From Sphaeroforma sirkka (lineage: Eukaryota; Opisthokonta; Ichthyosporea; Ichthyophonida): DNA of 25,305 nt. Location of the stretch: assembly GCA_001586965.3 (NCBI GenBank), contig LUCW03000772.1, positions 2,501 to 27,805 of the forward strand, given 5' to 3'. A program made the translations under genes and the position numbers. The notes under the pieces are model-generated. The model was not told the origin of the DNA, searched no databases, and saw nothing but the letters and a program-made list of their open reading frames with translations. Shown here in pieces: positions 10,949 to 20,080 of the stretch (its first letter is position 1; each line of letters starts with the position of its first letter).

Positions 10949-12067
10949 CACGAACAAGGACATCATGGGGCGGCGGACACAGTCCAACAACTTCGTCAGA
11001 ACGGTCACGTTTGGCCAGGGGCACTTGAGTTAGCCACAGAGGTTAAGCGGCAATGTGGCACATGTTTGGGACAGGACACACTTCGTAAAGGTTTCCACCC
11101 GATGATTAGCATCGATGCACGCTACCCGTGGGACCATATTCAAGTGGACTACATCCCGATGCCACTGGAGTCCAGACGCAAGAACAATTATATTCTTCAC
11201 GTCTTAGACATCGCCACAGGCTATTCCATCCTTCGAGCCACACCGGACAAGACAAAGGAAACCACGACACAGACACTCATAGAGATTTTTGGCGAACATG
11301 GCTTCCACCGTAAAATCCAAACAGACATGGGGAAGGAGTTCACCAACAAGATAGTGGAGCTTCTGGTCCAGGAAGTGGGGATGCTACATAAGGTGTCTCC
11401 ACCATATCGACCCCAAGTGCTGGGCGCGGCAGAACGACGTCACAAGGAGATTACACGTTCTATTTGACAATGCTGTGAGGCAGTTCCCCTTCGATGGGAC
11501 GAACGCCTTCCGTTTACGATGCTATACCAGAACCTTCGGATATCCCGCCGCCATAAGAGTGCACCGTTTAGCGTGTACTTTGGCCGCCGCCATGTTCCGT
11601 TCGCCGATTTCACGGACGAGTTACCGGATTCTCAGCCAATGACGAATGACACCTGGGCACAACGATTAGACCAGTTACAGGACACTATATTGCCGACCCT
11701 CCACCACATTACCAAGAAGTATACAGGCAAGCTTACGACGACATTTGACCGCCTGCATGCTCACGACTTGGTACATTTCGACGAAGGAGATGTGGTCATG
11801 GTACGATCAGAAGGCCGAACAACGAAGGCTATGCGGCCATTGTTTGGACCATATGTAGTCAAAGCTAGACACGGTCTACGCTATGAGTTAGTGAACAAAG
11901 ATGGTTCCGCCCCACCAGAATTCAAGAACAAACCGGTACGGGTGGAACTCCTCCGTTTAGTGCATAGACGCACAGACCCACCAATTAACGAAGACTTATG
12001 GACCGAAGGAGGGGTTGAGTTTCGCCATATTATCACACACCGTACGAATACTTTATCTTCAATATAA
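10949..12067 (+). pseudogene. pol: Element 1 integrase (H2C2 zinc finger, DDE core, GPY/F)
   Basis: After the TAA the same frame continues with an HHCC finger (HEQGHHG then CGTCLGQ, about 10949-11075). The DDE core follows: Asp in IQVDYIP (11147-11149), Asp in IQTDMGKEF (11324-11326) and Glu in GAAERRH (11432-11434), giving the exact D-35-E spacing of retroviral-type integrases. TGA at 11465 interrupts the frame, which resumes unchanged (QCCEAVPLRWDERLPF) and ends with the GPY/F module (LFGPYVVKA) and a tail to about 12067. No chromodomain is visible. This enzyme inserts the cDNA copy into the genome. Confidence 0.88.
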
Positions 12068-12087
12068 CTTTGTTCTCGGATATCGAG

Positions 12088-12330
12088 CTCAAGCTCTGGA
12101 GCATAAACCAGCAACTCTAGCTCCCGAGTATAAACCAGCAACTCTAGCTCCCGATTATAAACCAGCAACTCTAGCTCCCGAGTATAAACCAGCAACTCTA
12201 GCTCCCGAGTATAAACCAGCCACTCGAGCTCGCGAGAATAAACGGTAGCACTCGAGCTCGCGAGGGTAAATCGTCAGCGGCTCAAGCTCGCGAGGTTAAA
12301 TGAGCCACTCTAGCTTCGGAGTATAAAACA
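12088..12330. repeat. 27 bp tandem repeat array
   Basis: Eight or nine copies of a unit reading roughly CTCTAGCTCCCGAGTATAAA then CCAGCAA. The first copies are nearly identical; later ones diverge toward self-complementary forms such as CTCGAGCTCGCGAG. Because 27 is divisible by three, it reads as a 9-residue peptide repeat, but no gene context supports translation. It lies just 3' of the integrase frame of element 1. Confidence 0.9.
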
Positions 12331-12527
12331 GCGAAATCAATCAAACAACTCCTTGGGCTTTGTTTTGAAACAGCGGGTTAATGGTTTGCACGGTTTCTGC
12401 CACTAGCAGTTTTTTCTCCGACACAAGTACAGTCCTATATTGTACTTGCCAAACTCCTATATGCTGATACAGATGAACAGTAGCTTCAAGAATTCCAACA
12501 CGACGGGTCGCTCGAGACGTATACATC

Positions 12528-12663
12528 GAGTCCTCTAGCTCTCTGAGGTAAAATGCCAGCACAATGCTCTAGCTCTCTGAGGATAAATGCCAGCACAATG
12601 CTCTAGCTCTCGAGGATAAATGCCAGTACAATGCTCTAGCTCTCGTGGATAATGCCAGCACAT
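12528..12663. repeat. Second tandem array with about 34 bp unit
   Basis: Four copies of a unit such as ATGCTCTAGCTCTCTGAGG followed by ATAAATGCCAGCACA. The core CTCTAGCTC..GAG..ATAAA..CCAGC is shared with the 27 bp array 200 bases upstream, so the two arrays probably have a common origin. It lies in the 3' untranslated part of element 1. Confidence 0.85.
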
Positions 12664-12735
12664 AAGGTACTATGTTATTCTTATCATCTCTGAAACTGGC
12701 ACACTGCTTTGTTCAGTGCTTCAGTTTGGGGGGGT

Positions 12736-12981
12736 TGTGGTCAGAATACAAGTACTTAGATTTATTTGATTATTTTAGGTTTATTACAAGTTTTACAGTT
12801 TATCAGAATAATCTGATAAACTGGGTTTTAGGGTTTTGCTGGTTTTACAGCACATGACTAATGACTCATTTAAGAGTCAGTCATTTTAGGATTACTGTTT
12901 ATAATTACTAATAAATGAACAACGTCCCCTCCCTGAGGAGGAGAACGTTGAGATACAGTTATCTCGCGTATACTTACTACA
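12736..12981 (-). repeat. Terminal repeat A, right copy (246 bp), inverted
   Basis: It reads TGTGGTCAG to CTTACTACA on the + strand and is the reverse complement of 6244-6494, differing only by three indels. The run of seven G just upstream (about 12728-12734) looks like a polypurine tract, which would make this the genuine 3' LTR of element 1. Its flanks (GGGT and ACCA) show no target duplication. Confidence 0.85.
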
Positions 12982-13690
12982 ACCATACATAATCACAGGG
13001 GAGATACCTACTATCAAACACCCCTAACCAATATCTGGTATAATCCGTACATCTAATGTGTAGTGGTCAAAGAATAAGCACTCGTCAGTTATGCTATCCG
13101 CTATATGAATCATGTACTGGCGTGCTTGAGTTAGAATAGTATACACTTCATCAACCTGATATCACACCACTATATTCTGGAAAAAAAAGAAACTTCGCAA
13201 CATTAAATAATCTGAATATTAATTATACACTCCGGAGCACTCCGTGTATACACAATAATCACTCTGCAGTTTTAAAGATGTTTGCCATCAAAACTGTATA
13301 GTCAGACTCATACTTTATAACCGATCATAAAACTTATGTCCGCATTGTCGAAAGTTTTGCAGCATTTACATTCTTACCTTTCTTCTATAAACTACGTTTG
13401 CGATACCAAACTTTCATTAGTGTCCACAATTCACTTATCACAGCATATCACGATGTAATCAGAGCCCTACGCCAATATATACTATATACTCTTGAAGTTG
13501 CAAAGCGATGATATTCAATATCCTCATCAATGCATAATATAAGAATTTGGCAACATCTTGATTGAGAAAGGACATTACGTCCTTACATACATGCTTTTGC
13601 CACATCAAGCTCTGGAATTTTGTATTTGTTCTGCATCATGGATCTACAGTACAAATAATGTATATAGCACTACACAGAACATGGTATATA
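12982..13690. other. No recognisable gene
   Basis: AT-rich sequence between terminal repeat A and the solo LTR. I see no coding frame with domain similarity. A small palindrome (ATACAC...GTGTAT, about 13226-13251) could form a hairpin. The 62-codon frame at 13562-13750 runs into the LTR and has no features. Confidence 0.5.
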
Positions 13691-14286
13691 TGTAGAAATA
13701 CGGCCTCCGGTCAGTCTAAAATATCAAGATCAATTGAGATAATACATTAGTTTTTATTTGTATTTTAAATAATTTATTACAAGCTCTTTTCCCAATATTT
13801 CCAAAGTGTTCTAAATTCACTTTGATGGCTCCAATAGCCTGAGTATTTGGTATGACTCATCTACTTGGACCTATTTGAGACATTAGTAGATGTAGGATAT
13901 TATAAACTTAATTTTATAATCTCCGAACTACTACTTATAGATTTTGGTCCTCCCGCCGATCTCCAAAATCCAATAAGTCTTTTTCTTTTTTTAACTTTTC
14001 TTCAGATGGAACTTTATTTATACCAGCTAATGTATTAACGTGACTTACGCTATTATGTCTATCTACAAATTAGGCATGTGGTCATGAACACTTAGTACTT
14101 CTAGTGAAAATTATTCAATAAAGAACAGTTAGAGGTACGCCCTGTGTGATCGAGGATATTTAGGCTCTTAACAAGAGGCAGTCCCGATCATTCTTACACA
14201 AGCTACCACTGCTAAATCCTAACTGACTAAATTGTATTTTAGTTTAATATAGTTTGAAACCTAGTAATTTCCATCGAAGTTTACAT
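13691..14286 (+). mobile_element. Solo LTR, family B (596 bp)
   Basis: It begins TGTAGAAATACGG and ends GTTTACA, with TG...CA ends, and is flanked on both sides by TATA (13687-13690 and 14287-14290), a 4 bp target duplication. It is homologous over its full length to 18518-19101 in inverted orientation, with scattered substitutions and indels. No internal retroelement sequence is attached on either side. It is best read as the product of LTR-LTR recombination of an older insertion of element 2's family. Confidence 0.75.
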
Positions 14287-14289
14287 ATA

Positions 14290-14505
14290 CATATCAGTCA
14301 AACATATGCCGCACATTACTTTAACAAGATCACGAATAGTTGTCATGGCTTTCCCTTTCTTCTCAGCAAACTTAATGTTAGCCAGCTTCCTCTCGACCCT
14401 ATGTTGTATACCAGCGCATACGTCTTCTTCGCTTTTTCGGTTTACTTCCAGCACGTCAATTAGTGGAGTACCTTGAAGGCGGCCTGGGACTACATCTTCA
14501 CTCAA
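14290..14505 (-). pseudogene. Possible decayed coding fragment
   Basis: A minus-strand frame immediately beside the solo LTR encodes a charged, mixed-composition peptide (for example RKSEEDVCAGIQHRVERKL) that looks more protein-like than its AT-rich surroundings. I do not recognise it. It has no visible splice partner, and another frame overlaps it on the + strand. Confidence 0.2.
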
Positions 14506-15596
14506 TCAACGGTACACACCCACTCGCCCCACTTACGAGACCCGCTTGGACACGTAACAGACCTCGGGACAAATTTGCGTTCAGTATTTACGCTTATCTA
14601 GAATCAAATGGCGGGTGCACACCTCAACACAAAGAACTCCGTAAGCTCTGAGAGCAGATCCGACATAATACCACACAACGTCTCACAACCCAGGAGATAG
14701 CAGGTAAGGCTCGCCGCCTATACTTCTAGCGGCTTATAAGTGGAGAACCTCCCACCACGGACCGGGACAAGCTATCCCATGATAGCTTTACCCATTGCCG
14801 CGAACACGCCCCAATCTGCCTTTGTGCCATGATAACAACCAACACGTTTCTGTTCAAATTGCGTGACTATCGTACTAGGGGATACCTCTGTCCTGTGTGC
14901 CCTGAAGATAAGGCTTTTACGTCCAGCCACTTTGCCTGTATCAGTTCTCTGATGAGGCGTATTCTGGTGGGCCCTAATCTACCCCCAATTGGACCGGACT
15001 TACTACAACAACAACAGGATTATCACGGCATATGGACTCTCTACGAACATCTCGGGAGATTCCTTTTCCCCGAACAGCCGCCAATTTGTCCCCATCCAGT
15101 ATTAGTCGATAGATTGATGTTCCCCATACCCCGTCTCATCACTTTACTGAAGTACTATTTCCAGATTTCGGTACAGGCCAAATCTTCGAGACTTCTGGTA
15201 CCACTTCCGGTTACGGCTAGCCGGGATAACCTAAATACATCAGTTGTGTGGTGGGGTATCGGACAGCCCCCAACTTTGCTCCGATAGATTGAAGTTCCCC
15301 ACACCCGTCTCATCACTTTACTGAAGTACTATTTCCAGATTTCGGTACAGACCAAATCTTCGAGACTTCTGGTACCACCTATGATACTTCCGGTCTTGGC
15401 TAGCCAGGATATCCCAATTACATCAGATGTGTGGTGTGAAATCGGACAGCCCCCAACTTCTTTCCGAAACAGAATTGCGGATGATAACCTCATCCTCCTC
15501 CGACTCAGCCCATATTACCAATACAAGGGTGGGCCAGCTTTATTCCACGCAATGGCACACACATGTTTTAATTCTCACCCAATGGTAGAGCCCTAA
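14463..15596 (+). pseudogene. Decayed ORF with zinc-finger-like cysteines
   Basis: One frame is open over about 1.1 kb except for TGA at 14649, TAG at about 14728 and TAG at 15285. The central part has a Cys/His cluster (HCREHAPICLC, then YLCPVCPEDKAFTSSHFAC) that could bind zinc. A 175 bp tandem duplication has expanded its 3' half. The family is not recognised; a gag-like or transposon-derived ORF is possible given the surroundings. It lies between the two family B LTRs. Confidence 0.35.
15106..15470. repeat. 175 bp tandem duplication
   Basis: Two copies, starting near 15111 and 15286, share long identical blocks (for example CTCATCACTTTACTGAAGTA and ATCTTCGAGACTTCTGGTAC). They differ by small indels that shift the frame between copies. 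The duplication lies within the decayed zinc-finger-like ORF. Confidence 0.9.
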
Positions 15597-15699
15597 AACA
15601 GCACTGGAACTTAGCCAAATGTACATAAAAAGTCTTTTTAAATGTACTTTTCAAAATATTTAATCGCAATAAATAAAAAAAAGGAATTGAAAATCGTAT

Positions 15700-16340
15700 T
15701 TAGAGAATTTGATTGGGAAATTAGAAAACGTACCCGTGAATTTGTATGTACATATGGTGACTTTCCCTTGTAGGCCATGTACATTTCGGGTATTTCCTCT
15801 ATGTATATTGTAGTGCCGGACACGACGGACTTTATTTTAGCTAGGGGTGATCAAGCTATTCTCGACAAAAGAAATGTACAGTTATCAAATTATTTGAAAA
15901 GATTTGCTCGAGTCTGAAAATTGGATGAGTTTTAGCAAAGATGTTTTTGGCCTGGAACGAGTTTGAAAACTGAGTAAACGAGGTCCTCAACGAGTTGTTT
16001 TTTTTAGAGGGTTTGGTTTTACAATCAGTTTGGAAACGCGGAAGTGTATGTACATCTAATGACTTTCCCATGTAGCCCACATACGTATAAGGTTTTTCCT
16101 CTATGTATATTGTAGTGCCAGGTACGACGGACTTTATTTCAATTAAGGGTGGCCAAGCCGACAAAAAAAAAGTACAGTTATCAAATTGTTTGAAAAGTTT
16201 TGCTCGAGTTTGACAATTGAACAAGTTTCAGCAACGAGTAGTACCTTTTTGGGAATGAGTTTCAAAACCGAGTAAACGAGTTACTCAACGAGTTTTTTTT
16301 AGATGGGCTCGTGGTTCAAAATGAGTTGCAAAATCAAACC
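15700..16340. repeat. About 302 bp tandem repeat, slightly over two copies
   Basis: Landmarks recur with a period of about 300: TCCTCTATGTATATTGTAGT at 15795 and 16097; TACAGTTATCAAATT at about 15877 and 16172; and a TTTAGAG-like unit start near 15710, 16013 and 16307. Units are diverged (many substitutions). A partial relative of the TGTACAT...GTGACTTT segment recurs at about 18333-18375. No coding potential is seen. Confidence 0.8.
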
Positions 16341-16596
16341 CAAAAAAAACCCCCCGAGTTTAGTTACGAGTTGCGACAGTTTTGCCACGAGTTTCAGGCC
16401 AATACATGAGGTGCTTACATAAGTTCAATTTGAAACCAAGCGAGACCAAACATTGAAAATGATTTACTAAATGTAGTTAATATTTACAGCCAATTGAATC
16501 ACGAGATTGGGCCGACCGGAGGACAATACTATTAGACAAAAGCAAACCCGATAGACTAAAACTCGAAACCAAAACAATAATAGTCTTCTTTCTTTA
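16341..16596. other. No recognisable gene
   Basis: AT-rich sequence with recurring ACGAGTTT words that continue from the 302 bp repeats, then a stretch without visible structure. Confidence 0.4.
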
Positions 16597-16626
16597 TTGT
16601 TATTACTTTGTAGTCTATTTGTGTAC

Positions 16627-17261
16627 TCACTCTGTACTACACTGTGGCATGTACTTTTTGTATGTTCGCCTTTTGGTGGTGTCTGTTCTGCACTTATGTA
16701 TTCGTTGTCCTATCGTGCCGTGCATTCCGTAGTGCATGTTGTGCGATCCTCCGTTGTGGAAGCAATTCGTGGTGGCTCTGTTGTGTTGGTTATCCTGTGA
16801 TTGATACAATCGTTCGATGTCGGCCTCGAGCCGAGCGAGCATCTGTTGATGCACATGGCGATGTCTGATCGCCAGCTGGGTTACCTGAAAAGTGTAGAAA
16901 TCGTAACTTAATGTTGTAGTCACTGGAACCGGTGCGAACATTGACTCCCTGTTGTTTGTTGCCCACTGATTGCGCTGCAATTTGGCCAAGGACCCTATAT
17001 ACTAGTGTGTTACAGTCAATCATAGTGGTATGCTTATGATTGTTATCATAGTGGTATACTTAAGATTGTTAGTACATTAAGGTATTGTTTTGTGATTCTG
17101 TTGAACACATTAAAGAGTATTGGCATAAAGTCCAGTACGTGAATGTATGGCTGTGCCGATACCTGTCGGAATGAATTCACCCCGATCATCGTAAAATTCA
17201 TGTTGTAACCCGGTTGCGGTCTTGATACTCTTGATACCGCGAAGGAAATGTTTATTGGCAT
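16627..17261 (-). CDS. Hypothetical spliced ORF on the minus strand
   Basis: Two minus-strand open segments, 17261 to about 17052 and about 16995 to 16627, can be joined by a short GT-AG intron (donor CTTAA|GTATACC, acceptor TATATAG|GG) that keeps the frame. The first starts with ATG (MPINISF) and contains a hydrophobic stretch (VLDFMPILFNVFNRI). The second has a probable helix (HVHQQMLARLEADIERLYQ) and a His/Cys-rich tail. Mixed amino-acid composition suggests real or recently lost coding. I do not recognise the protein. It could be a fragment of a mobile element ORF. Confidence 0.3.
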
Positions 17262-17371
17262 TCAATTAACCGGGCCACCTAGTGTGTAACTGTGGGTAAT
17301 CAGTTAGCTCGAGGAAGATAAATATCTCTTACCGTGATTTCGTTATTAGAATATATTTATCTCATTTGCTG

Positions 17372-17414
17372 GTGAGGGAAAACGAAATGTTTTATTTCGA
17401 AGAAAAGCCCTCAC
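17372..17414. other. Hairpin
   Basis: A nested inverted repeat: GTGAGGG (17372-17378) pairs with CCCTCAC (17408-17414), and inside it CGAAAT (17383-17388) pairs with ATTTCG (17394-17399). No associated gene is evident. Confidence 0.6.
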
Positions 17415-17639
17415 TGGGACTCCAAACAAATCATAGCGAGTGTCGGTCTGGAGATCATCTGATAGCCCCGGTCGACTATAAGAAAATACAACGCCCCATG
17501 GTGTCAAGTGTCATGTCTTAACAGCAAGTGCTCTTAAGGTTCAAGACGGTCCTATATGACCGACTTGTACATATATTGGAAAACTATTGTGCTCTGAATA
17601 TATGAAGTTTTAAAATATGTGAAATCTGATTCTGTTATC

Positions 17640-17993
17640 ACTTATCAGTGTCTTCCAAACCAACATAACTTTTGATATAAGATATGGTCCAACATATCGT
17701 GCAGAGAGTTTTGTTTAAAATGAGATCCTCTTGATAAAAGGATAACATATTCACCTTTCTGCAAATAGGCGATTTTGTGTTTCCCATCCCATCTTCTTTT
17801 GAGTTTATGAAGATACTTGTACCTTCTTTAAAGCAGGATAGACATGAGTTTTCAGTCTAAGCTGATGCTCAGTCCATTCTTCTTCAGATTTGGGTTTGTT
17901 TGGATTGTCTAATCCACCAAATAAGAACAGTTCTCGATCATAGAAATTATGTAAAAAGAGAAAAAAATACGAACCCTCCCCGAGCCCCAGCAA
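17640..17993 (-). pseudogene. Third retroelement: integrase C-terminal relic
   Basis: Read on the minus strand over at least two frameshifts, the segment gives EEEWTEHQLRLKTHVYPALK, then YKYLHKLKRRWDGKHK, KGEYVIL and RYVGPYLISK. This is the order and pattern of the tail of a Ty3/gypsy integrase: the helix that precedes the basic strand, then the GPY/F module. Only this tail survives. It is distinct in sequence from the integrases of elements 1 and 2. It is clearly non-functional. Confidence 0.55.
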
Positions 17994-18292
17994 TGTTCCT
18001 GATAAACAATCTCCTTCACCCGAGGACTGGGCAGATATGCTTAAGTCGATCGCGACGCTCCACGATCTAATTAAAACCTTACATTAGAAAATCGCGGACC
18101 TTGCATCCCGCCTCAGTACACCGCCAAACGACAATCACACTACTACATTTCAATGTGGTCAGTACACCGCCAAACGACAATCACACTACTATATTTCAAT
18201 TTGATGTGAGCTCACCTGAACAACCAACAATTGATGCCACTGATCAATACACCAGCATAACGCTTGCGCAATGTACATTTGTACATATTTGA
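17968..18292 (+). pseudogene. Decayed ORF with a 46 bp tandem duplication
   Basis: A + strand frame reads a Ser/Pro-rich start (EPSPSPSNVP), then an amphipathic helix-like part (SPEDWADMLKSIATLHDLI), a TAG at about 18085, and STPPNDNHTT. A 46 bp tandem duplication (starts 18114 and 18160) shifts the frame, after which the peptide resumes (STPPNDNHTT, then FQFDVSSPEQP) to a stop near 18290. A gag-like N-terminus is possible, but the family is not recognised. Confidence 0.3.
18114..18205. repeat. 46 bp tandem duplication
   Basis: CAGTACACCGCCAAACGACA recurs at 18114 and 18160, and the following bases to ATTTCAAT also repeat. Two copies are nearly identical, so this is a recent duplication. Confidence 0.9.
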
Positions 18293-18471
18293 TCAATATT
18301 TCAGTAAGTTTTCATCGGTAAAACGAGTGAATGTACATTTAGTGACTTTTCTGCATTTTTCGATGTACATTTACTTTGACCTATAATATAAAAAAACAGT
18401 CAATTTGGTTTAAACTTAAATCAACTAAACAATTTTTATTAATTAAACAATATTGAGCGCCAGTATCCGCA

Positions 18472-18477
<6 letters not shown>

Positions 18478-18517
<40 letters not shown>
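18478..18517. repeat. TA microsatellite
   Basis: About 40 bases of uninterrupted TA directly abut the outer end of the LTR at 18518. They may be the pre-existing insertion target. Confidence 0.95.
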
Positions 18518-18524
<7 letters not shown>

Positions 18525-19101
18525 TTCGATGGAAATTACTAGGTTTCAAACTATATTAAACTAAAATACAATTTAGTCAGTTAGGATTTAGCAGTGGTAG
18601 CTTGTGTAAGAATGATCGGGACTGCCTCTTGTTAAGAGCCTAAATATACTCGATCACACAGGGCGTACCTCTAGCTGTTCTTTATTGACTAATTTTCACT
18701 AGAAGTACTAAGTGTTCATGACCACTTGCCTAATTTGTAAATAGACATAATAACGTAAGTCACGTTAATACATTAGCTGATATAAATAAAGTTCCATCTG
18801 AAGAAAAGTAAAAAAAAAAAAAAAGACTTATTGGATTTTGGAGATTGGCGGGAGGACCAAAATCTATAAGTAGTAGTTCGGAGATTATAAAATTTAGTTT
18901 ATAATATCCTACATCTACTAATGTCTCAAATAGGTCCAAGTAGATGAGTCATACCAAATACTCAGGCTATTGGAGCCATCAAAGTGATTGGAAATATTGG
19001 AAAAAGAGCTTGTACTAAATTATTTAAAATACAAATAAAAACCAATGTATTAACTCAATTGATCTTGATATTTTAGACTGACCGGAGGCCGTATTTCTAC
19101 A
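18518..19101 (-). mobile_element. Element 2 3' LTR, family B
   Basis: In minus orientation it runs TGTAGAAATACGG to GTTTACA, homologous to the solo LTR at 13691-14286. It follows the element 2 pol (which ends at 19230) after a G-run (CTACTGGGGGC) that resembles a polypurine tract, as expected for a 3' LTR. It contains AATAAA-like sequences and an A-run on the + strand (about 18810). The matching 5' LTR is not within the window. Confidence 0.75.
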
Positions 19102-19229
19102 TAGCCCCCAGTAGCTTTTAGAACTACGAACGTACGTTAAGATACGATCTAGTTGGTAAAGCGAAAACCAAAGTAAAAAACGGTTTCGGTCATGACTTAT
19201 CGAGTAAGTATGTGCCTATATGTACGAGT

Positions 19230-20080
19230 TCAAGACTCATGTTGTACTCTATGTCGTTTAGTATTTGGTCCAGTAACCATTTCCGATGTAGGCGCCTTAC
19301 GTTTATTATTTGGTAAGGTAATAGCCAAAGGCTGTTCTTCATTAGTAAGTAAGTTTGAACAATTTTCTGCACTGTTGGTAAGCAGATCAGAAAGTTTAGT
19401 CACGTAGGAAGTAGGTGGCAGATAGGGAATTTCAGATCCGTCAGGGTTTGTGGTCACCTGAGGAAACCCTTTTCGTTTATCTCGTGTGTTCTTATGTAAA
19501 CGCTTATTCCATTTCTTATTAAAGATACGAAGAAAGTCGCGAGATTCACGAAATGCATCGGAGGTTAGCCAAGCTACTGTCCCATCCATGAAACGGGTCT
19601 TGTAGTAAGTGTAACCGTCTTCGGATGTTTTGTCAATTATATCTTTGACTTGTGACTCCATAACTGGTACATCAGAATCAAATGAGCGAGCGAATGAGAG
19701 TTCGGAGGTAGGGATACGGTGAGTGCCTAGATTGGTTGCGCTAGTACCATCAATGTTATTCACTTCGTAAGTATCACTCTTCTCATCATGGTAGGAAATA
19801 ACAAAAGGTCCTATCGTCTTAGAAGAGAGTTCGGTAACGTTGGCGTTTCGATTTATAACGTTAATGTAATCGCCGGCTTTGAACTGAACAATGTTCTTAG
19901 TGATATTCCATCGGTCATACGCTTTAAGTAGGACGCGATTTTTGTGCTCGAGTAAACAGGGGTAAACAACGTTCTGCATATGCTCGATCTTTTGTAGCCA
20001 CGGGGTAGCGTGTTTCTCGGGCGCAGTTTTATCAAACGTTGCTTGTAATTCACTATAGCGGCCAAAGAAATAGTGAAACG
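19230..20080 (-). pseudogene. pol: Element 2 integrase C-terminus with GPY/F module and chromodomain
   Basis: From a frameshift near 20080 one frame runs to the stop at 19230. It holds the integrase tail (FHYFFGRYSELQ), a basic strand region (VQFKAGDYINV), the GPY/F-type motif KTIGPFVISYH, then a chromodomain-like segment at about 19670-19515 (ESQVKDIIDK, GYTYYKTRFMDGTVAWLTS, FLRIF). A basic, low-complexity tail (NNKRKAPTSEM) follows. In chromoviruses the chromodomain directs integration toward particular chromatin. Aromatic cage residues cannot be confirmed by eye. Element 1 lacks this module. Confidence 0.7.

Larger units (their letters stand above)
6244..12981 (+). mobile_element. Element 1: decayed Ty3/gypsy-type retrotransposon between inverted 250 bp repeats
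   Basis: The + strand carries gag, aspartic protease, reverse transcriptase, RNase H, a methyltransferase-like module and H2C2/DDE integrase in Ty3/gypsy order. Interruptions are TGA at 8405, TAG at 9305, frameshifts near 9708 and 9990, TAA at 10946 and TGA at 11465. The flanking repeats (6244-6494 and 12736-12981) are inverted rather than direct, so the true ends are uncertain. A G-run just before 12736 resembles a polypurine tract. No convincing primer binding site was found. No target duplication joins the outer flanks (GAGG on the left, ACCA on the right). Confidence 0.8.

Noticed and set aside
8405..11467. Genetic code reassignment of stop codons
   Set aside because: Element 1 is interrupted by TAG, TAA and TGA plus frameshifts, which is decay; the kinase gene ends normally at TAG.
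6244..12981. Classification of element 1 as a DIRS element
   Set aside because: It encodes an H2C2/DDE integrase, and no tyrosine recombinase or internal complementary region was seen.
14463..14660. A DDE-integrase-like TDLGTN motif in an overlapping + frame near 14555
   Set aside because: The match is only a few residues, with no flanking catalytic residues and stops on both sides.
13691..19101. A DNA transposon with 0.6 kb terminal inverted repeats
   Set aside because: The left copy has its own 4 bp target duplication and the right copy sits in the normal 3' LTR position of element 2, so they are separate LTRs.
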